Position numbers and translations under genes: made by a program
The notes under the pieces: generated by a model
What the model was told of the DNA's origin: nothing
Seen by the model: the letters and a program-made list of their open reading frames with translations, nothing else
Database searches by the model: none
Shown: positions 10,314 to 24,733 of the stretch, one piece after another
How the letters are laid out: the number at the start of each line of letters is the position of its first letter
How positions within the stretch are numbered: the stretch's first letter is position 1
From: Leptobrachium leishanense
Lineage: Eukaryota > Chordata > Amphibia > Anura > Megophryidae
Assembly (NCBI GenBank): GCA_009667805.1
Contig: RXON01001655.1
Span: 1 to 64,000 of the forward strand
Direction of reading: 5' to 3'
Length of the DNA stretch: 64,000 bases

Positions 10314-10880
10314 TTACTCAATTGTTATGTACACTGGCACTGGATCCAGCTGGTTTACCCAAATTCTGCCCCAACCGCTTAACACGGAAGGCAGTTGTAT
10401 AAATTTGACCCAACCACTTAACGCGGAAGGCAGTTGCCACATACAATTCAACCCGAGCTCGTCGTTCTGCGCAGCCTGAGGCCTGCAGAAATGGTCTCCC
10501 CAATGCCTCACCCGTAGGCGGCTTATGTATTTCACACCAGCTGGCCAGACCTTCTGCCAACACAGGGGCTGCCTGTACCTCCGGTGCCTGCCCCTGCGTC
10601 CCCCCTGCAGCCAGTCAATTCCATGCCACTAAGAACATTTAGCAGCCAAATATCCAGACCGATACCGGTCAAATGCACCCCATCTGGACGTATAACATAT
10701 TGGTTGTCGCATTCCAGCTTGCGATGCCGAACCGTCCAGCCACCCAAATCCTCCACAAATCTAGAAACCGCATGGTTAAGATTGTGCTACGCCTTATCCA
10801 AAACACCCGTATGTGCAAAGCTGTTCCAACAAGGGCGAGAAATTATATCTGACCAGACGAGGGAAACATTGTGAAAGAGA
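10314..10880 (-). pseudogene. Fragment of a retroelement SGNH-hydrolase-like ORF
   Basis: The minus strand encodes a frameshifted peptide containing VIRPDGVHLTGIGLDIWL. Its Asp-x-x-His spacing (DGVH) matches block V of SGNH/GDSL hydrolases. Such ORFs are known from vertebrate Ngaro/DIRS-type tyrosine-recombinase retrotransposons and from some LINE ORF1 proteins (established knowledge; assignment by eye). The upstream blocks with the catalytic Ser, Gly and Asn are not in the window. The downstream part near 10330-10440 contains an internal duplication of a ~35-bp unit including CTGCCTTCCG. No start, no reverse transcriptase or recombinase nearby. Confidence 0.5.
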
Positions 10881-10910
10881 TTGAAGCAAAGAACCAAACC
10901 CCGCTTCATG

Positions 10911-11006
10911 GAATTCCAGGACTTTTGCATCTCTGTGAATGTTTGTGTTTAAGGTGTATTTGCTAAGTGATGGGTAAATTCATATGTTAAATGTAGGGAT
11001 ATTCAC
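10911..11006 (+). repeat. 96-bp direct repeat, right copy
   Basis: Partner of 10101-10196, starting GAATTCCAGGACTTTTGCAT and ending AGGGATATTCAC. The homology stops sharply at the same base in both copies. Confidence 0.85.
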
Positions 11007-11811
11007 ATCTTTCAGTGAAAGTTTGATGGTTTTGCTTGGTCTACTTTTTATATTTATATCTTTGTCACTGAAACTGTAAGCTTTTAAAAGGTAAACTTAA
11101 CAAGGCCACAAAAATAGAAATACTGAAAGCCACGGATTAAAAGAAGTGTCAGATTGACACGGTTTCATTTGTAACTTCTAGCTTTTTACAGTGTATTTCT
11201 TAGGGTTGGTTTAACATCTATTCCCATCAGGATGAGAAAACGTGTAACACCTAGACTAGTCTTTGTAACAGAAGAAAAGGATAAATTAGGCATATGTTTT
11301 ACCTGAAACTTACTTCCCCACCCAGGTCTTTTAACCGGGTATCATTCAATAAATCTGCCAAGTTCTTTTAATTTTAGGTGTGTGTGTTTAAATGTCTTTG
11401 TACTTGGGGTCTCTGATGATTTCTTTTGATTGGAAATTTAAAATAATTGGAGAGGTATTACTCCAAACATTAGAGGAGACAGACATTACCGTTTCCCTTT
11501 TATTTCTGTCATCTAAAGTTCTTCCAAGTAAGGCTGACATCAAATCTATGTGCGCCCATAATGGCGTGCCTTCTGGCGTCCATCGCAGCATTGAGGCGCT
11601 GCGATGGGGCCAGCCACACGAATTGCGCGCAACAGCGGCTATGCTGTGTCCATTCAGCAGCCCTCTCCGTCAAAGCGCTAGGACGTACGTTGATGGAGCT
11701 GCAAAGCGCGATCCTCCATCGGAATTGTCAAATTTTTTATTGACATGATTGACATGATTCTTGGGTTCTCTTGCAGGACTTAGGCCAATACTTCTTAAAT
11801 CACCTGATTTC
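11007..11811. other. No recognised feature
   Basis: No gene or known repeat was identified. A GC-richer part at 11550-11720 contains the inverted repeat CATCGCAGC / GCTGCGATG (11581-11606). Near 11736-11760 TTGACATGA is tandemly duplicated. The ORF at 11392-11748 (118 codons) has no recognisable domain. Confidence 0.4.
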
Positions 11812-12213
11812 TTTATTATTAGGGATGAGCCGAACACTCCGAGTTCAGTTTGGAGCCGAACCCGAACTCAATGCAAGTCAATGGGGTAGTGCCCTGGGGG
11901 ACAGGAAACAAGGACAAAAAGTAAAAAAAAAAAACGTTTTTAAAAAAGGGACAGTGAGTTTTCCATGAAATAAGGGTTAAAAATAAAAACGAAAAATTCC
12001 TTCAAATATCGTGCCTAGGAGGTCCCCATAACCTGCCCGTGAAGTGGCGGATTTCTAGGATGTATAGAAATATGTAAAAACCCAAAAATGACATTTCAAA
12101 TGACGGTAAATGCTTTTCCTTTAAATCTATCCATAAACAATTGCTTGGGGCGGCAGTCTGTATGAAAAGAGGAGACATTTTCATACACGCAGAAAAAGTT
12201 TACAGATTTTTTG

Positions 12214-12375
12214 GCGGTGAAAAGTAGGAGAATGACTGGAGAATGGAAAATTCTAGACCAAATAGCCGATTTGGAAAGTGAGATAAATGGGAGAATTTTT
12301 CTGGTTTGGCTATTTTGACCTAGAATTTTCTCTTCAGTCATTCTCCTGAGTTTCACCTTTCTCTGAATAACCCTG
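12214..12375. mobile_element. MITE family C, copy C1 (left end truncated)
   Basis: An almost palindromic sequence: GGCGGTGAAAAGTAGGAGAA at the left and its near inverse leading to CTCTGAATAACCCTG at the right, with GAAAATTCTAG blocks in both arms. It abuts copy C2 with one base between. Confidence 0.75.
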
Positions 12376-12376
12376 T

Positions 12377-12977
12377 CAGGGTTATTCAGAGAGCGGTGAA
12401 GAGCAGGAGAATTACTGGAGAATGGAAAATTCTAGGTCAAAATAGCCAAACCATAAAAATTCTCCCATTTAGGCTAGGGTCAGACTAGCGAATTTTTAAC
12501 GTGCGTTTAGGCGCACTTAATCACGGCCGGACTAGCAGCAAATGACGGCCAATATACGAAGTACGGTCGCACGAAAGTCCAGCTGCGCAACGCAAGTGGA
12601 AAATGAACGCATTTTTTCGAGAACGCAGAACCGCTAGTACGGACGTACAGAGTGCGCTGCGTCCACTAGCGGCGTGTGTGCGTGATTTGGAGACGTCAGA
12701 CTAGGCTCATGTCCGGCCAACATAATGTCCAGACACCCAAAGTTTCCTGGTTTGGATCCGTAAAAAAATCACGCACAAAAATGTGCATCGTATGACCGTT
12801 TTTGCGCATTCCGTGAAAAAATACGGCAATGCGTTCAGACGCACTTTTTGACGGTCGCTGTGAAAAATGCGTTCGTCTGACCCTAGCCTTATCTCACTTT
12901 CCAAATCGGCTATTTGGTCCAGATTGTTCTCTTTTCCTGCCATTCTCCTGGTTTTCACCTTTCTCTGAACAACCCTG
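12377..12977. mobile_element. MITE family C, copy C2, split by MITE M3
   Basis: Starts CAGGGTTATTCAGAGAGCGG and ends TTCTCTGAACAACCCTG. The MITE at 12472-12888 separates its halves. Family ends resemble family B (CAGGGTTATT) but the interior differs. Confidence 0.8.
12472..12888. mobile_element. Harbinger-type MITE family M, copy M3
   Basis: Ends GGCTAGGGTCAGAC and GTCTGACCCTAGCC are perfect inverted repeats flanked by TTA (12469-12471 and 12889-12891). 417 bp, no coding capacity. Confidence 0.9.
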
Positions 12978-13107
12978 AGAGAGAGGTGAAAGCAAGGAGA
13001 ACTGGCAAGAAAAGAGAACAATCATTTTTTCTGGTTTGGCTATTTTGACCTAGAATTTTCACTTCTCCAGTCATTCTTCTGCTTTTCACCGCTCTCTGAA
13101 TAACCCT
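12978..13107. mobile_element. MITE family C, copy C3
   Basis: Begins AGAGAGAGGTGAAAGCAAGG directly after C2 and ends CTCTCTGAATAACCCTG. C1-C3 stand head to tail, which suggests insertion next to or into family ends. Confidence 0.7.
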
Positions 13108-13583
13108 GTGAATGTTTAATCCCCAGGTGAAAAATAACATTGCTTTAGATGTTAATTTGAATTTTTTCCAAACACCAGTTAAATGCAGCATATTAGGATA
13201 TTTTAGGAGGGAAATTCTCAAATCTCAATCAATCAGAAGCAGACACCACCCCACCCCCTCAGTATAGTGTACAATGTATCAAATTGATTACCAGACTATC
13301 AACTCTAAATGACCTCTGTTCACAAACGGGCATAACACCAGGTGTTTTTAATCTTTCCACGTACACATTAGTTTTTAATTCAATATCTAATAAACTGTTG
13401 CTTATAATATTCTGCAGTAAAGAGTCTATTTCTAGATTTAGTATTTTTTTAAGCATTTTCTATATCTTTTTTTTTCGAACTCGAACCGAACACACCCAAA
13501 AAGTTAGAAGTTCGCAAACTTTCGAACTGCCGAAGTTTGGGCCGAACTCCGATCCCGAACAGCTTATCCCCATTTATTATGTG

Positions 13584-16110
<2,527 letters not shown>

Positions 16111-16924
16111 GTATCTACTTTTTAACTTCTTTTATGCCTACTTTTTTTTTCTTTTTGGCTTTTATGTAAGATTTACAGTTTTTACTAGCCAATGTGGACT
16201 AGATTTGTATATCTAAGAAGAGAGATTTTTAATGCATAGAATGTTTGCTTTCTTTGCTGCTTACCCCCCCCCCAAATCTGGTAAGCACACATAGCAGCAA
16301 AACATCACACCCAGGACCTAAAAAGGAGTGAGGTGCTTACCTCTGAAAGCACAAAGGCGCAACACATGAGCCTAACCAAATCACAGGCTCCAGCATTGGT
16401 GAGTATATTTCTGTACTGCACTATATGAATACCTAGAGAGACTCATTACGCTATGAGAGCTTTGTCTCTTCTGTATTCCATCCTGGGAGCCACCTACCTG
16501 TGAGCCACCGTATCCAGGAAGAAAGTGACAAGGAAAAGGTTGAGCCACCCTTTTAAGTTGGCTGAATGCGTGCACACCTAGAGCCAGGTTTTAGTGTGGC
16601 TCTATAGTATGTGAGTGTTTATACCTTGAATCTGCGCTTCTCTCTACGCTTTCAAGGAAAAGGAATGGACCTGAGAATTAGGAACTGACCAAAAAGCCTT
16701 CATTTAAGTATATTTATTTGAAAGACTTGGTGCATGCACACCAGGAGGACATTGAATATTTACTTCCTGACACACGAATACTATTAAGGACTGTGTATTA
16801 AACGGTCACAACCTTTAGCTTTGTTGCAAGCGGCACTTTCTTTGTATCACATCCATATATGTTGATTGTTATTTTACCTTTGTGCCATATGGAACCGGTT
16901 TTCGTTTTTTTTTTTTTTTTTAAA
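16111..16924. other. Probable PLE flank, no gene recognised
   Basis: No coding signal. The segment 16260-16800 lies just upstream of the PLE frame and contains GGTGAGTATATTTCTGTACT, loosely resembling GTGAGTATGAATACTGTATA near 56157 in another PLE-like stretch. It could be the PLE's upstream repeat region (inference). Ends in a T run at 16903-16920. Confidence 0.3.
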
Positions 16925-18115
16925 AAAATGGAGATGTAGCAACATTGGCAACATGGTAACCACAGCAAACATGGTAAGTATAGCACCATGGCAAACAAGT
17001 AACACTAGCAACATTTAGACGTTCGGTTACAGGTAAGAAATATTTTAAACCCAATAGGGTACGAGTCAAAGAATAGGCAGAAAGCCCAGAGACTAATAAC
17101 AAGACAATAACTACTCCCCTGGAGAGTTCCCAAAATAAAATAAAGTCACCATACCCCTTGAGGATACCAGAATGAGTGCAAACACATTCGTTAGATTAAT
17201 TAACTACCAACCAAAAACCACATGGTAACCATGTACCAATGACAACCATGGTTACCATAGTAACAAAAGTAACCATATCACCAAGTACCATAGCAACAGG
17301 GTACCAGGGCAACCATGGTAACCATAACCAGGTAGCCATGGCAAGCATGCTAACCATGGCAATAATGGCAACTGTGGTAACCATAGGAATTGTAACCATA
17401 TCACCAGGTAACCGTGTCAACCAATGCAACCGTAACAATAGACCGAGGTAATCATATAAACCATGTAACAATTGCAACTGGTTACCATAGCAACCATATC
17501 ACCAGGTAACCATGGTAACATGGTATCTGTGGGAACCATAGCAACTGTGGCAGCCATGCAACAATGGCAACCGTGGTTACCATACCAGGTAACCTTAGCA
17601 ACATCTAACCATAGCAACATGTTAACTGTGGCAACTATAGCAACCACTGAAACCATGGCAAGCATGCTAAACATAGCTACTGTGGAAACCATGGTAACCA
17701 TAGCAAACAGCAACTGTAGCACCGTGGAAACCATGGCAAGTACGCCAACGATAGCAAGCACACCAACCATAGCAACCAGTTAATAGCAACTTGAAATCCA
17801 TAGCAACATCATAACCATAGCAACCAGGTTAACCATAGCAATGTAGCAACCATAGCTACCAGGTAACTAAATCAACATGGTAACCATGAAAACCATGTCA
17901 ACCAGAGCAATGCGGTAGCCACGGCAACCATGTCAACTGGTTTCTATAGCAACATGGCATCCATAGCAACCTGGTAACAATCACAAACAGTAATTACCAT
18001 GGTAACATGACAACCTTGGTACCCATAGAAACATAGTAATCATAATGCTTGGCAACCATGGTACCCATAGCAACATGTATCCATGGTAACCATAGCACCA
18101 TGGCAACATGGCAAC
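16925..18115 (+). repeat. CCATGG/TAACCATAGCAAC minisatellite, X-box-like
   Basis: Degenerate repeats of a short unit of the type GGTAACCATAGCAACCATG fill about 1.2 kb. Exact matches to the RFX X-box consensus GTNRCC-AT-RGYAAC occur at 17251-17264 (GTTACCATAGTAAC), 17481-17494 (GTTACCATAGCAAC) and 17506-17519 (GTAACCATGGTAAC), with many one-mismatch versions. Methionine/valine-rich frames across it on both strands are repeat artefacts. No recombination signature or host gene is adjacent. Confidence 0.9.
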
Positions 18116-18192
18116 TATTCTCAATTTTACTGCATTCAACGTTCAATATCCATATGCAAGACAGGCAGAAATGTCAATAAATGTTATATTAA

Positions 18193-19009
18193 CTCCTTCA
18201 CTACGAACGATATGTGGGGAACGTCATATGAGTCTTCCGCTGTATACAGAGGACGTTCCTCACACATCATCCGCTTACCGGGAGCTCCTAAAAATACTCA
18301 CCTCTCTCCTCCAGGGGTCATGTGGCGTTCTGAATTCCTAGAACGAGATGTAATTTTCAGGCGGCCACCCGGCACAGCCAAGAGATCACCTAAAGAGAGG
18401 GGGTGGGTCCTTTTGGATCCTTCTCCCCCTTCCAAAATCAGGAGGAGGAAGAAGGTAAAGACCCCCGAGTTGCCAGATCACGGTCTAGTACCGGTGGGGG
18501 CTGCCAGGTTAGATGGCTGCTCCACCTCCAGGTCAACCCCTAGCTGCCTGGGTATTTCTGAGGGAAATCAGGAGATATGGGGGTTAAAAATATCCCCTGA
18601 ACGGTACCAAACATGATCATGTTCAAATTAGGAAAAAAATAAAGTCTGCTATTTTTTATTAATACAGCAATATTGTTTGCCATTTCAAATTATGTGAACA
18701 CTGACACTGCAATGATTTTTTTCTATGGGGGGGGGGGTTTGCTAAAAAATCACGTAATTTCCCAAAAAAAGCCCAACTTTACACGTTGTAGATTGCCAAT
18801 TCAAATTTTATTGCATTTTTTGTTTACAATATTCAGGCAGGGCATGACGTATACATACAAAAATGATAGATTATGAATCGGCCGAAAAATATATAACGTG
18901 TATGGGTCGTTTAATAAAACGTGACTTCAAATCGCTTTTAAACATGAGCAAAACCGGTAAAAATAAGCTCAGCACAGGTGAAATGGCTCAGCAGTGAAGG
19001 GGGAAAAGG
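18193..19009. mobile_element. TTAA-flanked MITE (817 bp)
   Basis: TTAA occurs at 18189-18192 and 19010-19013. The ends are a loose inverted pair (CTCCTTCACTAC... and ...CAGTGAAGGGGGAAAAGG). The left ~150 bp resembles the sequence at 28643-28800, which also follows TTAA. The 177-codon frame at 18083-18616 crosses the element boundary and has no known domain, so it is not called a gene. Likely piggyBac- or Kolobok-mobilised. Confidence 0.65.
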
Positions 19010-19136
19010 TTAAGTGAGCCAAGAGGAAAACAAACACCCATCATTCAATCCATATGTTCAACCACATCTCTAGATTGACATTGATATTCATAGAATGATA
19101 TTTCATGCCATGTACAAACTATGGGCTTGATTTAGG

Positions 19137-19697
19137 ATACAGTTTAAAATACTGATGCTCACGTTCAAATCACTCAATAACGCAACCCATCCCTACAGGT
19201 CTTCGTTACTCCGCAAGCACATCCCATCTAGACAACTCCGTTCAGCAGGTGATCTCCACCTGTCATCGGTCTACACATGCACAGCCAACTCTTGCCTCCA
19301 AGACCTCAAGGGCAGCACCAGCCTTGTGGAATGACTTGCCTCGCCCTATCAAACTCTCCCCTGACCTTCAGGCCTTCAAGAAATCCCTCAAAACCCATCT
19401 CTTCAGATTAGCGTACCGCATCACTGATGCAACTCGTCCCTCTGCTCCCCTACTCACACTTGATTGAAGCCACTTGTATGGCCCCACCATTTCCAAACCA
19501 CTGGCACTAATGATCCTGCTATCTAGTGCAATTCCTCTCGTCTTCCTCAACCCCAATCTCTCTAGACTGTAAGCTCCTATGAGCAGGGCCCTCTACACCT
19601 CGTTACCATCCTATGTCCATTTATATGTATTTCGTTCCCTTTGGTTATTGTAAAGCGCTGCGGAAACTGTTGGCGCTATATAAATGACAATAATAAT
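19137..19697 (+). mobile_element. L2-like LINE, 5'-truncated 3' end
   Basis: The frame 19249-19467 encodes the C-terminus of an L2/CR1-type ORF2 (APALWNDLPRPIKL, then FKKSLKTHLFRLAY). It is followed by a 3' region with TAAGCTC, GAGCAGGGCCCTC and GTAAAGCGCTGCGG...GGCGCTATATAAATGACAATAATAATA. This tail is characteristic of vertebrate L2-type LINEs. Reverse transcriptase proper is missing. The insertion interrupts R1 near its TTTAATTCTATTGG block. Confidence 0.85.
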
Positions 19698-20861
19698 ATT
19701 TAATTCTATTGGCTGCTTTTTAGATATTTACAAGGTTATTCAGAGAAAAGAGAAACTCTGGGAGAACTTTGAGTGAAAATTCTAGGTCAAATAGCCAAAC
19801 TTCTCTCAAACATCAAGGTATGTGGTTAGACCCTAATCTATCCTTTAACCCCCACATCGAAAAACTCATAACCTTTACCCCAAACTAGGTGCCCTGTACA
19901 GAAACAAATCCTGCCTGAGCCCCGCGGTAAGAAAGCAGATTGTGCAACAAAAACATTTATGCCGGCTTTTGAAAACGGATCTTTAGTGTATGCAGCTGCC
20001 CCACAAATGCACCTTCATAAACTTACATTGTATAACTCATTCTGCCACTTTGTGCTACAATGTAACTACATGACCCACCATTGTGACATGAAAAGGGCTA
20101 AATTGGCTGTCACTGGAATCTAGATGCACCCATCACCTTTCCAAACTGGGGCCCTATTACATTCTCTGCACAAAAGCTCTCGCGCAGCGCAGAATTTTTG
20201 CGTACAGCGTTAAGCATTATCGCACGAAAATTAACGTTGGTATTACAATCCTCGCACATTTTTTCATCCGTCAAAAAATAACATTTGTAAAACCGATGCG
20301 CAAAACTCTGACCGCAATGTAAATGTTTGATCGTGAGTCCGTCAAATGAAAGCATTTTGTGCGGACTGCGCACAACAGACTAAAGTTTTGACAGAAGACA
20401 AGGCAGTGGCCGCCATTTGACGGATCTAACAAAAACGTTTGCAGTGGCGTATCGCGCACAAATATTTTGCGTTAGGTGATTTTGGTGAAAAAATGGCTAA
20501 TTTCAATAAAACCACACCTATGGCAAGGTAATAAATAGCGTCAGCCATTTTCAAACGGTGACTGTATCTGTTCTATTGTTAGGGAGATACCAAAACCACC
20601 AACCTCCCGGGATGCTGTGAGTAGAGCGAGCGAGATAGCGACAGAGAGGCGAGATCAGTGCAGGAGCAGGTACATTTGCGTCACATCACATAGATCCACA
20701 TTACACATAAATCACACGCACACCTATACATTACTGAGCCGCACACATCACTACTCGTTACACATACTTGTCACAACCCCTATCCTACTCCCCCTATTGT
20801 ATCCATTTTGTCCCCCAACCCCATGTATTCCCCATTGTACTTGTGTGTCACCATTTGTCAT

Positions 20862-21532
20862 GGAGGGTGCAGGGAGAGGAGATGGAGGGAGGAGGGGTGT
20901 TGAGCAGTGCGAGGTGAGGAGAGGTAGAGAGTTGGCAGGGCATAGGAGTCAGGGTGGCAGTAGGAGTTGAGAGCGTAGGCGTGGAGAGGGTAGGAGTGCT
21001 GCCAGGGAAGTGAGTCCGAGAGCGAGGGGAGTGATGCTAGGCCAGGCCCATCTAGCCAAGGGACAGGTGTTGCACCAGGGACAGGACAGGGAGTCAGAGC
21101 AGACGCTCTCCAGGACACAGGTGTCCGAGGGGGGCCTCATCCCAGTGCATACACGAAGAGCGCTACACGCTGGAGGAAAAGACTGCATTAAATGCGGCAT
21201 ACATGGCAAGGGCACAGCAGCTGGATGACAAGGTGACCACTGGACAGCACCGTCAGAGGCTGTGGAGGGAGATTCAAGGAGCTGTGTGTGTGCGCTGGGG
21301 AGGAACCGTTCCATCGAATCCATCAAACACCATTACCAGGACTGTAAGCGGGAGCTCAAGTCCAAGATGGCCAAGGATCTGCGTGCAGCGAGGCAGACTG
21401 GATGTAGACCACCGCAAGTGTTTGTGTACGCACAGTGGGAGTAGCAGTTGAGGGAAAGACTGAGTTCAACTGGCGTTGAAGGATATACCGGCATCGCCAC
21501 CCAGCCAGGGGTACAGGACACATCCACTGACC
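20862..21532 (+). pseudogene. Myb/SANT-like gene of the Harbinger-type element, exon 1
   Basis: After an Arg/Gly-rich leader, the frames encode TLEEKTALNAAYMARAQQL and then LWREIQGAV, NRSIESIKHHYQDCKREL and PPQVFVYAQWE. This is the tryptophan-spaced, basic Myb/SANT-like (trihelix-type) DNA-binding domain that accompanies PIF/Harbinger transposases and helps bring them to the element ends. One frameshift (near 21290) and a stop inside the QWE..QLRERL stretch break it. A splice donor ACC|GTGAGT follows at 21533. The ATG at 20862 is only the first in the leading frame. Exon 2 lies 10.8 kb away because the hAT inserted into the intron. Confidence 0.7.
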
Positions 21533-24513
21533 GTGAGTACAGCTTGCATCGAAGACTATTACAGATGTCTAATGTGATTCCGATGTTTTGTACAGCCAAA
21601 TAGGGATGAGCCGTTCGATCTGTTCCGAGTTCGCATCGAACATCGGCTGTTCACTGAACTCCGCTACATTTCCGCGTGTTCGGTTCGAGTTTGCCCACAA
21701 TGCACTTTTCCACTGGCCTGAAGCTTGTAATTGGCTACAGCCTTACACCTGACCACAGTTTAGGTGCAAGACAGGTGCAAGACTATGCCAATAACGGCTC
21801 AGAGTCCTGAGTGGGCAAAATTTGCCCAATCATGGGCTCACAGAGCTAAATCCTGCAGCACACTATATAAGGCATCCCTCGCAGCCCCAGCACGTGTTTT
21901 TTGAGAGGAGATTGTTCTGTTGGGGGGGGGTCTCACTTCTACAAGATATCTGGGAATTGTAATCTGTGTTCTCACTGCCAGCAGCTATTGAGGGGGTCTC
22001 ACTTCAATATATCCGGGAATTGTAATCTGTGTCTTGTCACTGTTGCCAGCTATCAGGGGGTTATATCGGGGGGTCTCACAGACTTGAAGCAGATTTCTGC
22101 GAATTTGAATCTGTGTTGTCACTGGCTGCCAGCTATCAGGGTGTTTCACTGAGTTATATCAGAGTTCTGGAAATCTTTAATCTTTATACCAGAGTTGAAT
22201 CAGAGTTCTGTATATATTTAATCTATATATCACTCACCATGTCAGAAAGACCAAAAATGACAGGCAGACGCTCCCAGGCACAGATAAGAGGGCAAGCAGC
22301 CCCTGTGTCGGGAGGCTGTGCCTCTGGTCATAGTGGACGTGGTGCATCCTCTGCAGGGGCACGCTTGTCCTTTCTAACTGGTGCTGGCCGTCTTAAGCAG
22401 CAGCAACATACAGAGGATTTAGTGGATTGGTTAACCAGGCCATCCTCATCCTCCGAGTCCTCTGCCAGCCAGGCTTGTAGTGCTTTACAGTCCACCTCAG
22501 CAGCCAAAGCATCTAATGCAGCCTCCATGTCCACAGCTACTCCTGCCGTAGCCTCACCAACATACACGGAGGAGTCAGCTGAATTGTTTGACTACATTGA
22601 CAGGGACATGCTGCTTGAGGATGCGCAACAACTACAGTGCTCTGATTCAATCTTTGAGGTTGAGAAAGGGAGTATAATCAACCTAGAGGAAGGGAGTGCC
22701 AGTGACACAAATAATTGGCACTCATGTTCCCCCAGCAGCTGCAGCATATTGCAAGGTTGGCTCCAGTGACGAGCAGATAGGGGGTGATGACGATGATGAG
22801 GTCACTGACTCCACCTGGGTGCCTGATCGAACAGAGGAGTCAAGTGAGGAGGAGGCACAACAAACACGAGGCACAACTTCCTCTATGACCAACCGTAGCC
22901 AGTCCAAGGCATCAAAAGTCACAGCTGCTCAGGTGCAGAGCACTGTTGTCTCAAAGCACATGTACAGGACTCTGCTGTCTGGGAGTTCTTTGGAGAAATG
23001 TGCAGCAGACTGCACGTTACTATTTGTAATCTATGCCAGATGAGGATCAAGCGTGGGAAAGACATCCCACGCTTGGGTACCACGTGCTTGAGGCGACATA
23101 TGACCACCTGCCATGCATCCCGTTGACACTTTGCATAGGACCTCCTCCTCATCATCTGTCTCTACCCCCACTATATGTCCTGCCATGTCATTGCCTACAA
23201 CCTCCACTGACAGGGATGATGCTACAGTAATGGGTGTACCAGGTCCTTCCTCAGAATGTGACAGCATCCCATCAGCTGAAGATTTACAGTCAGATTACAT
23301 TGCCCCAGCTGCTGCAGCATTAGAAAAAAATATAGTCCCAACCATCCCCAAGCACAGCGTCTAAATGCCAGTTTAGCAAAATTACTCGCATTACAGTTGT
23401 TGCCTTTCCAGCTGGTGGACTCTGCTTCCTTCCGTGAATTTGCTGAATGTGCTGTACCACATTGGCAGGTTCCAAAATGCCACTTTTCACGGAAGGCCAT
23501 TCCAGCACTATACCAGCATGTGGAACACAATGTTATGGAGTCATTGGGAAAGGCAGTCAGCAATAAGGTGCATGTAACTTTAGACACGTGGTCCAGCAAG
23601 CATGGACAGGGCCGTTACATTCCCTTCACGGCACACTGGGTAACTGATTGCAGCTGGGAGGGATCCAGGACAGGGCTCTGTGCTGGAGCTTGTTCATCCA
23701 CCATGCCTCCAGAAAGCTGCTTGTATGAGGTCTGTCTGCTCCACCACCTCTTCCTCCTCTGTCTCTGGGGAAGTGGCAGTTAAACCGACACGTGGCAGGG
23801 GCTACGCAATGGCTCATGCAAAAAGATGCCATACTGTGCTTGAGCTGTTTTTTTAGGGGACAGGAGCCACACCGGGCCATAAATTCTGTCAGAAATTAGA
23901 AAGAAACAGTGAAGCGCCTCCAGAAAAAAGTGACTAAATATCCACGCTACACATTGAATGTGGGGGGGGGGGGTTCTCCTAAAAACCTGTAAACATTTAT
24001 TGCAGATGGTCAACGGAGCGCCAGCAAACTGGATGTACAATTAGTCACCATACATGTCCAACAGTGTCTTCTAAATCGTCCCGAATAAACCACTTTTCCA
24101 ATAAATTTCTGCAGAAGAGAAAGGATATACCAGTGCAATAGGTCATTCCACCATATGAGGTAAGTTAATCAGTCGTGGTCCTACTCACATGATGTTGAGC
24201 CTGACCTCGGCTCTAGTGTGAATAGTGATTTTGGGTCTTCAAAAGATCTTCAGGTGACCATATACCCGCAATAGAATTCTTCAAGCACTTTCCCCTGCAG
24301 TGGATCAGAAAAATACCAACGCACTATCTGGTGCATTATCATTCTATAATAATAGAGTAGGTACTCATAAATGGTTACTCACATATTAGTGAGCCGCATT
24401 GGCTCCAAGATGTCGCATAGGAATATCAAGGTAATTCCAAATCCTTCTTTAAAATCACGTTCCAGGAAGCAGCAATAGTTTAAAATTAATTTATTTAATA
24501 CATAAATTATATT

Positions 24514-24555
24514 TACCAGTACGCGTTTCGCTCCTTAGAGCGTCTTCAGCTGGTA
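24514..24555 (-). ncRNA. Hammerhead-ribozyme-like motif, inverted copy
   Basis: Exact reverse complement of 24734-24775 (stem I, CUGAAGA, stem II, GAAA, ACGCGU, cleavage-site UA). It lies in the left arm of the palindrome, so a transcript of either strand would carry one motif in sense. Confidence 0.5.
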
Positions 24556-24733
24556 TCAACATGTCTTGTGTATGCTGCTTCCTTATAAACTATTCTAATG
24601 AGCCATTGCATCTTTAGCTTTAATTAAAACACTTGAATTCAATTAGTCTTAATTGAATTCAAGTGTTTTAATTAAAGATGCAATGGCTCATTAGAACAGT
24701 TTATAAGGAAGCAGCATACACAAGACATGTTGA

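Larger units (their letters stand above)
11820..13572 (-). mobile_element. hAT MITE related to the BED-finger hAT, packed with smaller MITEs
   Basis: Flanked by perfect 8-bp duplicates TTTATTAT (11812-11819 and 13573-13580). The left end TAGGGATGAGCCGAAC and the following ~350 bp (including CCCTGGGGGACAGGAAACA and GGCGGCAGTCTGTATGAAAAG) match the reverse complement of the 3' end of the hAT at 51443-55121. So it is an internally deleted derivative with no transposase left. Three family C MITEs and one family M MITE lie inside. Confidence 0.85.

Noticed and set aside
17196..17783. Met/Val/Thr-rich frames on both strands
   Set aside because: Translation of the CCATGG-type minisatellite; both strands are open equally.
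18083..18616. 177-codon plus-strand frame
   Set aside because: It crosses the boundary between the minisatellite and a TTAA MITE and has no recognisable domain.
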